Shown: piece by piece, positions 1 to 7,560 of the stretch | Numbering within the stretch: the first letter of the stretch is position 1 | How the letters are laid out: every line of letters starts with the position of its first letter | Assembly (NCBI GenBank): GCA_044224315.1 | Contig: JBGAKR010000001.1 | Coordinates: 186,001-250,000 of the forward strand | Direction: 5' to 3' | Source: JAGXTF01 sp044224315 | GTDB lineage: Bacteria; Bacteroidota; Bacteroidia; NS11-12g; UBA955 | DNA: 64,000 bases | The notes under the pieces: model-generated | What the model saw: only the letters and a program-made list of their open reading frames with translations | The model's database searches: none | Told to the model about the DNA's origin: nothing | Position numbers and translations under genes: made by a program

Positions 1-67
1 TGTTTGAAGGGGGCAAAGATAAGCAAATTGTTGTATGGGTATTGGGTTTTGGCGGGTATATAAAACA

Positions 68-98
68 AAACAGCCTTGCTTTGAGGGCAAGGCTGTTT
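68..98 (-). terminator. Rho-independent terminator of the rpsF-rpsR-rplI operon
   Basis: A perfect 9-bp stem (CAGCCTTGC at 71-79, GCAAGGCTG at 87-95) is extended by AAA/TTT flanks. Read on the minus strand it is followed by a T-rich tail. It lies about 20 bases past the rplI stop codon, as expected for an intrinsic terminator. Confidence 0.85.
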
Positions 99-116
99 GA
101 TTGATTTTGAGTTTAA

Positions 117-557
117 TTACTCGGCAACAACTTCGATGTTAACAGTAGCGTTAACTTCTTTAAAGAGGTTAATAACTGCCTGATAGCTGCCCAGCATTTT
201 GATATCATCCACTACAATTTTGCGGCGATCTACCTCAACACCTTTATCTTTCAGTGCATTGGCAACCTGCAAACCTGTAACAGAACCGAAAATTTTACCA
301 GAAGTACCTGCTTTAGCGGCGATGGTAACTGACATTCCGTTTAATTTTTCGGCAATGGTATCTGCATCTTTGCGCAGTTTATCCATTTTAAAACCACGTT
401 GGCGAATATCTTCGGCCAGCATTTTAAGGGCACTTTCAGTAGCCAGTTTGGCTTTTCCTTGTGGTACTAAGTAATTGCGGCCATAGCCACTTTTTACTTC
501 AACCACATCGTCTTTATGGCCCAGGTTTTTTACGTCTTGTGTTAAAATAATTTTCAT
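117..557 (-). CDS. rplI: 50S ribosomal protein L9
   Basis: This 146-residue protein has the L9 family pattern. The N-terminal RNA-binding domain (MKIILTQDVKNLGHKDDVV, then the GYGRNYLVPQGKA motif near residues 24-36) is followed by a long connecting helix and a C-terminal domain with the KIFGSVT segment. L9 binds 23S rRNA near the L1 stalk and helps maintain the reading frame. It is the last gene of the rpsF-rpsR-rplI operon, 16 bases after rpsR. A purine-rich AGGAG stretch precedes the ATG. The length is normal for the family and a hairpin terminator follows the stop. Confidence 0.98.
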   Translation of the reverse strand: MKIILTQDVKNLGHKDDVVEVKSGYGRNYLVPQGKAKLATESALKMLAEDIRQRGFKMDKLRKDADTIAEKLNGMSVTIAAKAGTSGKIFGSVTGLQVANALKDKGVEVDRRKIVVDDIKMLGSYQAVINLFKEVNATVNIEVVAE

Positions 558-573
558 TGCTCTGTCTCCTGTC

Positions 574-837
574 TTATTTTAAACCGTCGGCTACGAAAGG
601 CATCAAGGCAATGTGACGGGCGCGTTTAACGGCCTGGGTAACTTTGCGTTGATATTTCAGTGAGGTACCAGTGATACGACGAGGAAGGATTTTACCTTGC
701 TCATTCACAAATTTCAACAAAAACTCCTTGTCTTTGTAATCAATATACTTGATGTGGTGTTTTTTAAACCTGCAGTATTTTTTCTTTTGAATTACCTGCG
801 GGGTTTGGTTGAAAATGAAATTTACTTCCTTGCTCAT
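574..837 (-). CDS. rpsR: 30S ribosomal protein S18
   Basis: This 87-residue basic protein matches bacterial S18, including the KKKYCRFKK stretch, the YIDYKDKEFL segment and the conserved ILPRRITGTSLKYQRKVTQA core, in which RRITGT and the following basic residues contact 16S rRNA. S18 pairs with S6 in the platform of the small subunit. Its ATG overlaps the TGA stop of rpsF in an ATGA arrangement, so the two partners are likely translationally coupled, as is common for S6 and S18. The length is typical of Bacteroidota S18. Confidence 0.98.
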   Translation of the reverse strand: MSKEVNFIFNQTPQVIQKKKYCRFKKHHIKYIDYKDKEFLLKFVNEQGKILPRRITGTSLKYQRKVTQAVKRARHIALMPFVADGLK

Positions 838-1241
838 GCTTCGATTTCCTCCTTAATGGCTTTAATTTCTGCAACAATCTCCGGAGTTTTCTCAGGTTTT
901 GGTGCGCTAACTTCACCACGGCGGCGTTTGTCGTTGTAGATAACACCGTTTTTGTCGAGTTTCACTGTGAGGTAACGCAGTACGCGTTCGTCGCGGCGAA
1001 ATGCAATTTCCATGACTTTCACGAATTCAGGACCAGCCTGGTATTCGAATAAATGATAAAATCCCGTGCCTTTCTTTTGGATCGGATAAGCTAATTTGGT
1101 TAGTCCCCAGTTTTCTTCGTGGACCATTACTCCTCCATTACCTGTGATCAACTCTCTGTAGCTTTTAACAGCGTCTTTCATCTGCTGTTCAGAGAGCACG
1201 GGTGTTAATATGATCACGGTTTCATATTGGTTGTGGCTCAT
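834..1241 (-). CDS. rpsF: 30S ribosomal protein S6
   Basis: This 135-residue protein shows the S6 fold signature: YETVIILTPVLSE at the N-terminus, the ENWGLTKLAYPIQKK segment in the middle, and the DERVLRYLTVKLDK strand. A charged C-terminal tail rich in Glu and Lys follows. S6 forms a heterodimer with S18 on the 30S platform. It is the first gene of a three-gene operon, preceded by a good Bacteroidota-type promoter and a short 5' hairpin that may be an autoregulatory S6:S18 site. The ATG is preceded by an A/G-rich stretch. Confidence 0.98.
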   Translation of the reverse strand: MSHNQYETVIILTPVLSEQQMKDAVKSYRELITGNGGVMVHEENWGLTKLAYPIQKKGTGFYHLFEYQAGPEFVKVMEIAFRRDERVLRYLTVKLDKNGVIYNDKRRRGEVSAPKPEKTPEIVAEIKAIKEEIEA

Positions 1242-1251
1242 TGTTTTTTCT

Positions 1252-1269
1252 CCCCGGTTATTTTCGGGG
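1252..1269 (-). promoter_or_regulatory. Hairpin in the rpsF leader, candidate S6:S18 binding site
   Basis: On the minus strand the RNA reads CCCCG, AAAATAAC, CGGGG, a 5-bp GC stem ending 10 bases before the rpsF ATG. The predicted transcription start is within a few bases of its 5' side, so this would be a 5'-terminal hairpin. Leaders of rpsF operons in many bacteria contain an S6:S18-binding hairpin with an unpaired CCG. An ACCGG sequence occurs at the 3' side here. The assignment is an inference. Confidence 0.45.
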
Positions 1270-1272
1270 CTG

Positions 1273-1304
1273 CAAAATTAATGCTTTTCCCTGATTTTAC
1301 AATA
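1273..1304 (-). promoter_or_regulatory. Promoter of the rpsF operon
   Basis: Read on the minus strand, a TTG (1300-1302) is followed after 19 bases by TAATTTTG (1273-1280). This fits the Bacteroidota sigma factor consensus TTTG-N19-TAnnTTTG. It would start the transcript near position 1268. Confidence 0.75.
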
Positions 1305-1334
1305 CCCCAGGGCCAATTTTAAAGCAAATAACAC

Positions 1335-2846
1335 TTAAGGCTGCCCTTTTTTCAATGTGGCATAAGCCCTAGATTCGGCAAAACTCCACTCCTGCCAGGT
1401 TTTAGCCTTGTATCTCTCCAAAAAATTGAGTGTACGCGACTCAATCATTTCGGCCGCCGATTGATTGCCAATGGTGTCTTTATAGCCAAATCCCTTTTCT
1501 AACTGATATGCTTTAATTTCGGCAAGTTTATCCTTGTATTCCCACAATGCAGGAAGTGTATGGTCGGGCATTTCCAGTAAAAATTCCATATGCACAAACG
1601 AGTTTTTATAATGGCCCAGGTTATAAGAGGTAATAATCCCACTCCAGTTAAACAATCCGCTAGCCGCCAGGGTACCAAAGGCTAAGGCCAGGTTGCGATT
1701 CATCCAGTAGCGGTAAGTATGTTGTTTCTGTACTTTTACAAACACCAGCCACAAGCCCGCAAATATGGCAGCCAGGAAAAAGAAAACCCCAATGCGCTTA
1801 TAGGCCAATCCGTAATATTCTACATAATGATAATTGCGCAATGCCACACTGATGGCTAAAAAAGCGTTCTGGGCTATCCATATGAACACCAGGGTGCGAA
1901 GGGTACGCGATTTTGAAAAAAAGTTGAGGTTGCCCCTGAAAAAATACACAATTAAGCCTACCGAAATAAGTATGCTGATGATGAGATACCAAGTGCCTTC
2001 GTGCACAAAACTTTTCAGCAATTGTCCGTTCCAGGTAAAGCCAATCCATACCACATTTACATCGGCTATATTCAGTAACAAAAGCAAAATATTTAAACTC
2101 AATATCAGAAAAAAAGCAGCCTTGTATTCGTGCATCAAAGCCTGCCCCATACCTCTGAAACGCGGTGGACCTGTTTTTCTACCTTTTAATTGACGCATGA
2201 TGCGCGGATTGGCCTGGCTCCACTTATCTACCAAGGATTGCAGCGGGGCTCTGAATACAAACAAAGCGGTAACAATCAACCCCAGAATAAAAGTAAAAAT
2301 GGCACCAAAGCGAAGGAATCTTGTAAAATGGCCAATCTGATCGAGTATCTGCCCGAGGTATTTTTCAAATAAGGGGTTGCTGCGGCTATAAAACACCAGA
2401 AACAGGAAAATAATAACCAGGGGAATGAGGTAAATCACAAACCTGTCAACCAATTTGGTTTTGCGTTTTTTTCGGCTAAAAACAGGGCCGTTGGTAAGCA
2501 TTTTTCCTGTGGAGGCAACTGGCGCAATTACTCCGTGTTGCAAGGCTGCTGAAACCTGCTCCAAATTGGGTGCATAAGCAACACCGGCCATAAACCACAT
2601 GGAAAACAATAGCATGGTTCTAGACCATAATTCGCCGTGATAGGCTGCTGCAATGGCAAGTAAAAGTACGGCCACCATGCTTCCCCAGAGCAACATACTG
2701 CGTTTACCAGAAGCGCTGAGGTAATATGTAACCCCAACAGCAAAGAGTGCAAAAATGGATTGGTTTACACCTGCGGCTTGTTCGTAAAACAGCCACAGGA
2801 AAATACTTGCTCCCACGAGGGTAAGTGAGCCTGCAATTTTATTCAT
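1335..2846 (-). CDS. Polytopic inner-membrane protein, DUF4153/DUF4173-like
   Basis: This 503-residue protein has about ten or more hydrophobic segments over its first 400 residues and a soluble C-terminal tail of about 90 residues. Conserved-looking features include NGQLLKSFVHEGTWYL, YFFRGNLNFF, the WIAQNAFLAISVALRN segment and GLAYKRIGVFFFL. These resemble the uncharacterised DUF4153/DUF4173 membrane family found in Bacteroidota and Firmicutes. No enzymatic motif is visible and the function is unknown. It is transcribed in the same direction as its neighbours but is separated from yidD by a long inverted repeat. The family name is from memory of motif style and needs a profile search. Confidence 0.7.
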   Translation of the reverse strand: MNKIAGSLTLVGASIFLWLFYEQAAGVNQSIFALFAVGVTYYLSASGKRSMLLWGSMVAVLLLAIAAAYHGELWSRTMLLFSMWFMAGVAYAPNLEQVSAALQHGVIAPVASTGKMLTNGPVFSRKKRKTKLVDRFVIYLIPLVIIFLFLVFYSRSNPLFEKYLGQILDQIGHFTRFLRFGAIFTFILGLIVTALFVFRAPLQSLVDKWSQANPRIMRQLKGRKTGPPRFRGMGQALMHEYKAAFFLILSLNILLLLLNIADVNVVWIGFTWNGQLLKSFVHEGTWYLIISILISVGLIVYFFRGNLNFFSKSRTLRTLVFIWIAQNAFLAISVALRNYHYVEYYGLAYKRIGVFFFLAAIFAGLWLVFVKVQKQHTYRYWMNRNLALAFGTLAASGLFNWSGIITSYNLGHYKNSFVHMEFLLEMPDHTLPALWEYKDKLAEIKAYQLEKGFGYKDTIGNQSAAEMIESRTLNFLERYKAKTWQEWSFAESRAYATLKKGQP

Positions 2847-2931
2847 GGATTGAAATCACAAAACGAAGATATGGGTATAATATTTTAGTGAAGATTGAAA
2901 TGTCTGTGAATGGGTAAAAAAATCGGATGGT

Positions 2932-2977
2932 CCCACCAAGATTTGACAACTTTATAAAAGTTGTCAAATCTGGTGGG
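2932..2977. repeat. Long near-perfect inverted repeat, REP-like or terminator
   Basis: The arms are CCCACCA plus a 14-base arm starting GATTTGACAAC (2932-2953) and its complement (2957-2977). They form a 21-bp stem with a single bulged A (2939) and a 3-base loop. It lies just after the yidD stop. On the minus strand a run of seven T follows about 10 bases later, so it could terminate rpmH-rnpA-yidD. The length and perfection of the stem also suit a dispersed REP-type palindrome. Confidence 0.75.
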
Positions 2978-2986
2978 GGGGGTAAA

Positions 2987-3208
2987 TCAGGGTACTGGAT
3001 CGTACCCACTTCCACCCCATGGATGACAGCGTCCAAAGCGGCGCGCAGTAAGCCTGAATGCTTTAAAGAATCCATATTTTTTAAACGCTTCTACCCCATA
3101 CTCGCTGCAGGAGGGTGTAAACCGGCAACTTTTGGGAAAAAGCGGCGATAGGGCGTATTGGTAAAACCGTATAAGTCCGATGGCTATTTTACTGATGACT
3201 GATCGCAT
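2987..3208 (-). CDS. yidD: Membrane protein insertion efficiency factor YidD
   Basis: This 73-residue protein matches the YidD family (DUF37). It has an amphipathic N-terminal helix, then YQYALSPLFPKSCRFTPSCSEY, with two of the three conserved cysteines, and the GRCHPWGGSGYDPVP end. YidD is a small membrane-associated protein thought to assist YidC-mediated insertion. Its start overlaps the rnpA end by 20 bases, giving the common rpmH-rnpA-yidD order. The length is typical. A long inverted repeat begins about 10 bases past its stop. Confidence 0.95.
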   Translation of the reverse strand: MRSVISKIAIGLIRFYQYALSPLFPKSCRFTPSCSEYGVEAFKKYGFFKAFRLTARRFGRCHPWGGSGYDPVP

Positions 3209-3602
3209 GGTTGAGTTTGCCTACGAGTTGATTAAATTTGGGTTTTACACTTACAAAATCGGGCAATTCGGCGCCTGTGTAAATAATGGCCAAAGCGGCC
3301 TGTTTGCCACCGGTTTTCAGGGCTTGGTAAATGGATTGTTTTTCAAACCGGTATAATTCGCGCATAATCCTTTTCACCCGATTGCGATCTGTGGCGCGTT
3401 TAAACCTTTTTTTACCTACTACAAACATAACCTGGGCCGGAACTGTGGCAATTGGCAATTGGGTAAAAACCGCATTGATGCGAAAGGGGTAGCTACTAAC
3501 GAAAAAACCGGGCTTAAATAGCCCGGCAATTATCTTTTCACTACAAAGCTTTTCTGCTTTGCGAAATCTGAAGTCTGGTTGTTGTGTTGTCTGGTTTTTC
3601 AC
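3189..3602 (-). CDS. rnpA: Ribonuclease P protein component
   Basis: This 137-residue basic protein carries the RnpA signature KKRFKRATDRNRVKRIMRE (the RNR motif) and the N-terminal RKAEKLCSEKII segment. It assists the RNA subunit in 5' maturation of tRNA. The reading frame opens immediately after the rpmH stop and contains no ATG near the start. GTG at 3600-3602 is the only reasonable initiation codon, 18 bases after the rpmH stop and in the same frame as rpmH. Its 3' end overlaps yidD. Confidence 0.95.
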   Translation of the reverse strand: MKNQTTQQPDFRFRKAEKLCSEKIIAGLFKPGFFVSSYPFRINAVFTQLPIATVPAQVMFVVGKKRFKRATDRNRVKRIMRELYRFEKQSIYQALKTGGKQAALAIIYTGAELPDFVSVKPKFNQLVGKLNHAISHQ

Positions 3603-3620
3603 AGACGCGGCCCCATCTGA

Positions 3621-3782
3621 TTAGCCTTTGTGGCCTCTTTCGTTAGAGGTGGTAAGGCTGTGGCGACCACGGGCACGACGGGCGGCCAATACACGGCGAC
3701 CGTTGGCAGAGCTCATACGTTTACGAAAACCATGGCGGTTTCTGCGTTTGGTATTGGATGGTTGGTACGTACGCTTAGTCAT
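3621..3782 (-). CDS. rpmH: 50S ribosomal protein L34
   Basis: This 53-residue highly basic protein begins MTKRTYQPSNTKRRNRHGF, continues with RKRMSSANGRRVLAARRARG and ends HSLTTSNERGHKG, an unmistakable L34. It is the first gene of the rpmH-rnpA-yidD unit. A textbook Bacteroidota promoter lies 25 bases upstream. L34 is a small protein of the large ribosomal subunit. Its stop codon is followed by the in-frame GTG start of rnpA. Confidence 0.97.
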   Translation of the reverse strand: MTKRTYQPSNTKRRNRHGFRKRMSSANGRRVLAARRARGRHSLTTSNERGHKG

Positions 3783-3806
3783 GTCTTATCTAAAATTTTG
3801 GGGCTG

Positions 3807-3837
3807 CAAAAATAGGAAACGGATTTTAATTTTCAAA
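3807..3837 (-). promoter_or_regulatory. Promoter of rpmH-rnpA-yidD
   Basis: Minus-strand TTTG (3834-3837) is followed after exactly 19 bases by TATTTTTG (3807-3814). This matches the Bacteroidota -33/-7 consensus and implies a leader of about 20 bases before the rpmH ATG. Confidence 0.85.
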
Positions 3838-3879
3838 GCAGGTATAGAAAATATATCCATTATCCTGTGAAAAGGTTTT

Positions 3880-5958
3880 TTAGCTAACACCACTTCCGGC
3901 TGCTACAGCCTCAGCCGGACTCACAAAAACCAACTTACCATTGCTGTCTTCGGCCATCAAAATCATACCCTGACTTTCAATGCCGCGCATTTTTCGGGGT
4001 GCCAGGTTGGCCAACAATACTACCTGCCTTCCTACAACCTCATCGGGGGTGTAGTGCAAGGCTATGCCACTTACAACCGTGCGCTGTTCGTTACCGACTT
4101 TCAGTGTTAGCTTCAATAATTTATCGGCTTTTTCTACTTTTTCAGCCGCTTCTACGGTGGCAATTCGCAAGTCCAGTTTTGCAAAATCATCGTATTGGAT
4201 TTCGGGCTTACTCTCGGGTTCAGGTTCTGTTGGAGTTTCGTTTACTACACTGGCATTTGCGGCCGCGATTTCTTTCATTTTGTTTAGTTTTTGCAATTGC
4301 AGCTCCATGGCTTCGTCTTCTACTTTATTAAATAGCAAAACAGGTTCGGATAAAATATGCCCGGCCGGCAATCCTGCAGCCAGTTTGCCATCGCGCCAAA
4401 ACCAACGCACCATGGTAAGTAACGGAATTAAATTTAACTGTTGGCAAAGTTTATCGTGTGTAAAGGGCAAAAAGGGCTCAGATGCCATAGCCAGGTTGGC
4501 ACAAATTTCAATAGCGAAGTTCAGCACATCGCCGGTTTCTTCGGGGTTTTCTTTTACCAGTTTCCAGGGCTCAGTTTCGGTAAGAAATTTGTTGCCAATC
4601 CGCGCAAGGTTCATAAACTCACCCAGTCCATCTCTGAATCGGTACTCGTCCATTGCGCTGCGCATTTTTTGGCTGGTAAGTTCCATATCGCGGCGGGCCT
4701 CAAATTTGAGCCCTTCAAACCTGCCTTTTTCTAAAGCCGGCGGCACTTTGCCTTCGAAAAACTTTTGTGTGAGTACCATAACCCGGTTTACAAAATTGCC
4801 TAAAATGGCTACCAACTCGCTGTTTACCCGGGTTTGGTAATCCTTCCAGGTAAATTCGCTGTCTTTGGTTTCTGGCAAAATGCTTCCCAAAACGTAGCGC
4901 AACTCATCTTGCTTTCCAGGAAATTCTTCCAGGTATTCGTTTAGCCATACCGCCCAGTTTCGGCTGGTACTAATTTTATCGCCTTCTAAGTTTAAAAATT
5001 CATTGGCAGGAACCTGTTTGGGCACCACATAACCATTGCCGCGCAAATGCAACATGGCAGGGAAAATGATACAATGGAAAACTATATTGTCTTTGCCTAT
5101 GAAATGAATGAGTTCAGAATCTCCTTTCCACCATTCTTCCCAGTCCCAGGGGCGTAGTTCGCGGGTGGCACTGATGTATCCAATCGGGGCTTCAAACCAT
5201 ACATAAAGCACTTTTCCCTCGGTGTCGGGCAATGGTACTGGCACACCCCAATCCAGGTCGCGGGTCATGGCACGGGGTTTCAGGCCGTCGTTCAACCAGC
5301 TTTTGCATTGACCTAATACGTTTGATTTCCAATCGGAATGACCATTGATATAAGCGTCTAAAAATTCTTTCTGCAGCTTATCCAAAGGCAGGTACCAGTT
5401 TTTTGTAGGTTTCATTACGGGTACATTGCCACTGAGTGCACTGCGGGGATTTTTAAGTTCCAGCGGACTTAGGGTACTGCCACAGTTTTCGCACTGATCG
5501 CCATATGCATTGGGATTTCCGCAAACGGGGCAGGTACCGGTTATATATCTGTCGGCCAAAAATTGTTTGGCCTCTTCATCATAATATTGCTCAGTTACCT
5601 CTTCGGTGAAAGCACCTTTATCAAATAAATCTTTAAAAAACTCTTGCGAAGTTTGTTTATGTGTTTCGCTACTGGTGCGGCTATAGATGTCAAAGCCAAT
5701 ACCCAAATCCTTAAAACTTTTACCAATAATATTATGGTACCGGTCTACTACTTCCTGCGGGGTAATACCCTCTTTTTTTGCCCGTATGGTAATGGGTACT
5801 CCATGTTCATCGCTGCCACAAATAAACATTACATCTTTGCCCATATTGCGCTGATATCTTACATAAATATCAGCCGGCAGATAAACTCCGGCAACGTGGC
5901 CAATGTGAACAGGTCCATTTGCATATGGCAAAGCAGCGGTAACAGTAATTTTCGGCAT
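3880..5958 (-). CDS. metG: Methionyl-tRNA synthetase
   Basis: This 692-residue class I aminoacyl-tRNA synthetase charges tRNA-Met. Visible motifs are the HIGH box (PYANGPVHIGH), the CGSDEHG segment, a zinc knuckle with two CxxC pairs (CPVCGNPNAYGDQCENCG), the KMSKS-like KISTS and a C-terminal EMAP/Trbp-type tRNA-binding domain (DLRIATVEAAEKVEKADKLL, then GIALHY). The ATG at 5958 is chosen. A longer frame beginning with TTG at 5973 would start inside the predicted -7 promoter box, so it is unlikely. The protein begins MPKITVTAALPYANG, as in homologues. Confidence 0.97.
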   Translation of the reverse strand: MPKITVTAALPYANGPVHIGHVAGVYLPADIYVRYQRNMGKDVMFICGSDEHGVPITIRAKKEGITPQEVVDRYHNIIGKSFKDLGIGFDIYSRTSSETHKQTSQEFFKDLFDKGAFTEEVTEQYYDEEAKQFLADRYITGTCPVCGNPNAYGDQCENCGSTLSPLELKNPRSALSGNVPVMKPTKNWYLPLDKLQKEFLDAYINGHSDWKSNVLGQCKSWLNDGLKPRAMTRDLDWGVPVPLPDTEGKVLYVWFEAPIGYISATRELRPWDWEEWWKGDSELIHFIGKDNIVFHCIIFPAMLHLRGNGYVVPKQVPANEFLNLEGDKISTSRNWAVWLNEYLEEFPGKQDELRYVLGSILPETKDSEFTWKDYQTRVNSELVAILGNFVNRVMVLTQKFFEGKVPPALEKGRFEGLKFEARRDMELTSQKMRSAMDEYRFRDGLGEFMNLARIGNKFLTETEPWKLVKENPEETGDVLNFAIEICANLAMASEPFLPFTHDKLCQQLNLIPLLTMVRWFWRDGKLAAGLPAGHILSEPVLLFNKVEDEAMELQLQKLNKMKEIAAANASVVNETPTEPEPESKPEIQYDDFAKLDLRIATVEAAEKVEKADKLLKLTLKVGNEQRTVVSGIALHYTPDEVVGRQVVLLANLAPRKMRGIESQGMILMAEDSNGKLVFVSPAEAVAAGSGVS

Positions 5959-5970
5959 GATTTCGGCCTG

Positions 5971-5978
5971 CAAAGATA
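5971..5978 (-). promoter_or_regulatory. -7 promoter box of metG
   Basis: Minus-strand TATCTTTG lies 12 bases before the metG ATG, implying a very short leader. No convincing -33 element is seen. Upstream, the 13-base sequence CAAAATTTATTTT occurs twice on the plus strand (5990-6002 and 6006-6018). Confidence 0.6.
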
Positions 5979-6280
5979 AGAACCCTGTTCAAAATTTATT
6001 TTAGCCAAAATTTATTTTTTGCCGGTGTACATTTATACGACTGATAGAATGCTATAAATTATCTAGTGCGGAATGCAGCAACTGTATTAATTAAACACAT
6101 ATAACTCAATAATAATTTATGTCAAAATAATTGCTATCAAAATAACACTACAACAATGTAGTATAGTGCTACAAATGTGTTCATACAAGTAAAACATTAA
6201 TCGAAAATAAAAGCATAATATTCCAATTTAATATTACAGCAATATAATTTTTATATATTTGAAACATAAATTCACATTAA
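5979..6280. other. AT-rich intergenic region between divergent genes
   Basis: No gene, tRNA or strong hairpin is seen in these roughly 300 bases, which separate metG (minus) from a GyrI-like gene (plus). The notable items are a duplicated 13-mer (CAAAATTTATTTT) next to metG, a weak ACTAC/GTAGT inverted repeat at 6147-6162, and a -7 box TATATTTG at 6254-6261 serving the plus-strand gene. Confidence 0.6.
6254..6261 (+). promoter_or_regulatory. -7 promoter box of the GyrI-like gene
   Basis: TATATTTG fits TAnnTTTG and lies 19 bases before the ATG at 6281. A -33 element is not evident. Confidence 0.5.
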
Positions 6281-6763
6281 ATGAAATACGCACATCGCAT
6301 AGAAATTATAGAAGAGAAGCAATTGGCAGCCATGGGTATGGAAATGAGTTTTGCAGAAAACAAAACCGGCTTGCTGTGGTTGAATTTTATGACCGTACGC
6401 CACCATATTCAAAGCCGAAAGGACGAAAATTTAATTTCCATGCAAATCTATAATGAGGGTTTTTTTGATCTTTTCAACCCACATAATACCTTTAAAAAAT
6501 GGGCTGCAGCAGAAATTCATTTACCTGCCATAATCCCCACTAATATGGAATTGGTAACAATTCCTGCGGGTATGTATGCCATATTTGAATACAAAGGATT
6601 GAATACGGATACAAGTGTTTTTGAATACATATTGCAAGAGTGGTTGCCAAAATCGGCCTATGCGCTGGATAATCGTCCGCATTTTGAAATATTAGGACCC
6701 AAATACCGCAATAATGACCCCAATTCTGAAGAGGAAATCTGTATTCCAATAAAACCAAAATAA
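6281..6763 (+). CDS. GyrI-like / AraC effector-binding domain protein
   Basis: This 160-residue soluble protein appears to be a stand-alone GyrI-like small-molecule-binding domain. This fold forms the effector-binding part of many AraC and MerR regulators. Typical features are the N-terminal KTGLLWLNFMTVRHHI strand-helix, the IPAGMYAIFEYKG segment, the EYILQEWLPKSAYALDNRPHFEILG stretch and the terminal EEEICIPIK strand. No DNA-binding domain is present. It is the first gene of a possible pair, with the 2H phosphoesterase gene starting 4 bases later. The ligand cannot be predicted. Confidence 0.8.
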   Translation: MKYAHRIEIIEEKQLAAMGMEMSFAENKTGLLWLNFMTVRHHIQSRKDENLISMQIYNEGFFDLFNPHNTFKKWAAAEIHLPAIIPTNMELVTIPAGMYAIFEYKGLNTDTSVFEYILQEWLPKSAYALDNRPHFEILGPKYRNNDPNSEEEICIPIKPK

Positions 6764-6767
6764 CCCC

Positions 6768-7295
6768 GTGGCTGTTGTAGCAGTAGCATATCCAAATTTG
6801 GCCGAGAGCGATTTTCAGCGGATTCAAAATTTTAGAATTGAATATGACTTCCTTTATTACAACATAATCAATCCACATTTTACCCTGTTTTTTCCTACCC
6901 AACAATTTGATATTAACACAGTAATAAGTGAGGTAGAAAACATGAGTGCATTGGTTAAAGCTTTTGATTTTACAGTGCATGCGGCTACTGTAAAACAAGA
7001 TGATTTTAAATCAGTATTTCATACTTTTTTAATTGCTGTAAAAGGGTTTAGCGAAATTGAAAACCTGCACGATTGCTTATACAAAGGTGCCTTAGAGCCC
7101 GCATTGTTAAAACATATTAAATATCAACCACATATTACCATTGGCAATGCAACCGAATTGTTTTTAGTAGAGGAAATGGTAAGCAAATGGAATTCTGAAT
7201 GTGAAGTTATTTCAGGTAGAATTGACTCTATAAGTGTATTAGATTATACAGGCACGCAGATAAAAGAGCTGGCGCGGTTTGCACTCCAAAAGTAA
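6768..7295 (+). CDS. 2'-5' RNA ligase / 2H phosphoesterase family protein
   Basis: This 175-residue protein contains the two HxT motifs that define the 2H phosphoesterase fold: PHFTLFF (His37) and PHITIGN (His122). These enzymes act on 2',3'-cyclic phosphate or 2'-5' linked nucleotides. The spacing between motifs is normal for the family. Initiation is at GTG (6768), 4 bases after the preceding stop. No nearby in-frame ATG precedes the first motif. The start MAVVAVAYPN is consistent with the first beta strand. The real substrate is unknown. Confidence 0.85.
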   Translation: MAVVAVAYPNLAESDFQRIQNFRIEYDFLYYNIINPHFTLFFPTQQFDINTVISEVENMSALVKAFDFTVHAATVKQDDFKSVFHTFLIAVKGFSEIENLHDCLYKGALEPALLKHIKYQPHITIGNATELFLVEEMVSKWNSECEVISGRIDSISVLDYTGTQIKELARFALQK

Positions 7296-7369
7296 ATGAA
7301 TTTTTATTTTCTGCTGTAGTTTTTGGTATTGCATCTCATTTTTTCTATATTGCCTCTCAATTATAAACT

Positions 7370-7558
7370 ATGATAGTTTTCGGAACCAACAATTATGCCT
7401 TAAAAACCATAGATCCTATGGATATTGGAGTTGACCCATCAGCCTTGCATGGCCTTAAAATTCAGCGCCGTCAGAAGTATTTTCACCTGATGTTTATTCC
7501 AACCTTTCCGATTGGACAATACTGGGCCCTAATCAATATGCACCTACATCGGATATAG
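7370..7558 (+). pseudogene. 5' part of a probably frameshifted gene
   Basis: This 62-residue frame begins MIVFGTNNYALKTIDPMD and runs through RRQKYFHLMFIPTFPIGQYW. That resembles the N-terminus of a Bacteroidota membrane protein family in which this segment is followed by a linker and a transmembrane helix. It stops at 7558, but the frame of the downstream gene is open across the junction and reads GPNQYAPTSDIVMRLEQIQ directly after TGG at 7523-7525. One extra G in the GGG run at 7524-7526 would fuse the two frames into one protein of about 340 residues. It is either a real mutation or a base-calling error. Confidence 0.6.
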
Positions 7559-7560
7559 TA

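Noticed and set aside
3603..3623. rpmH and rnpA as one fused reading frame
   Set aside because: They are in the same frame but separated by the TAA at 3621-3623, and both proteins have normal ends. A GTG start follows the stop.
5959..5973. An N-terminal extension of metG beginning at TTG
   Set aside because: The TTG is part of the predicted -7 box, and homologues begin at MPKITV.
5979..6280. A possible structured RNA in the metG-GyrI gap
   Set aside because: The region is very AT-rich with only weak short inverted repeats, insufficient to support an RNA gene.
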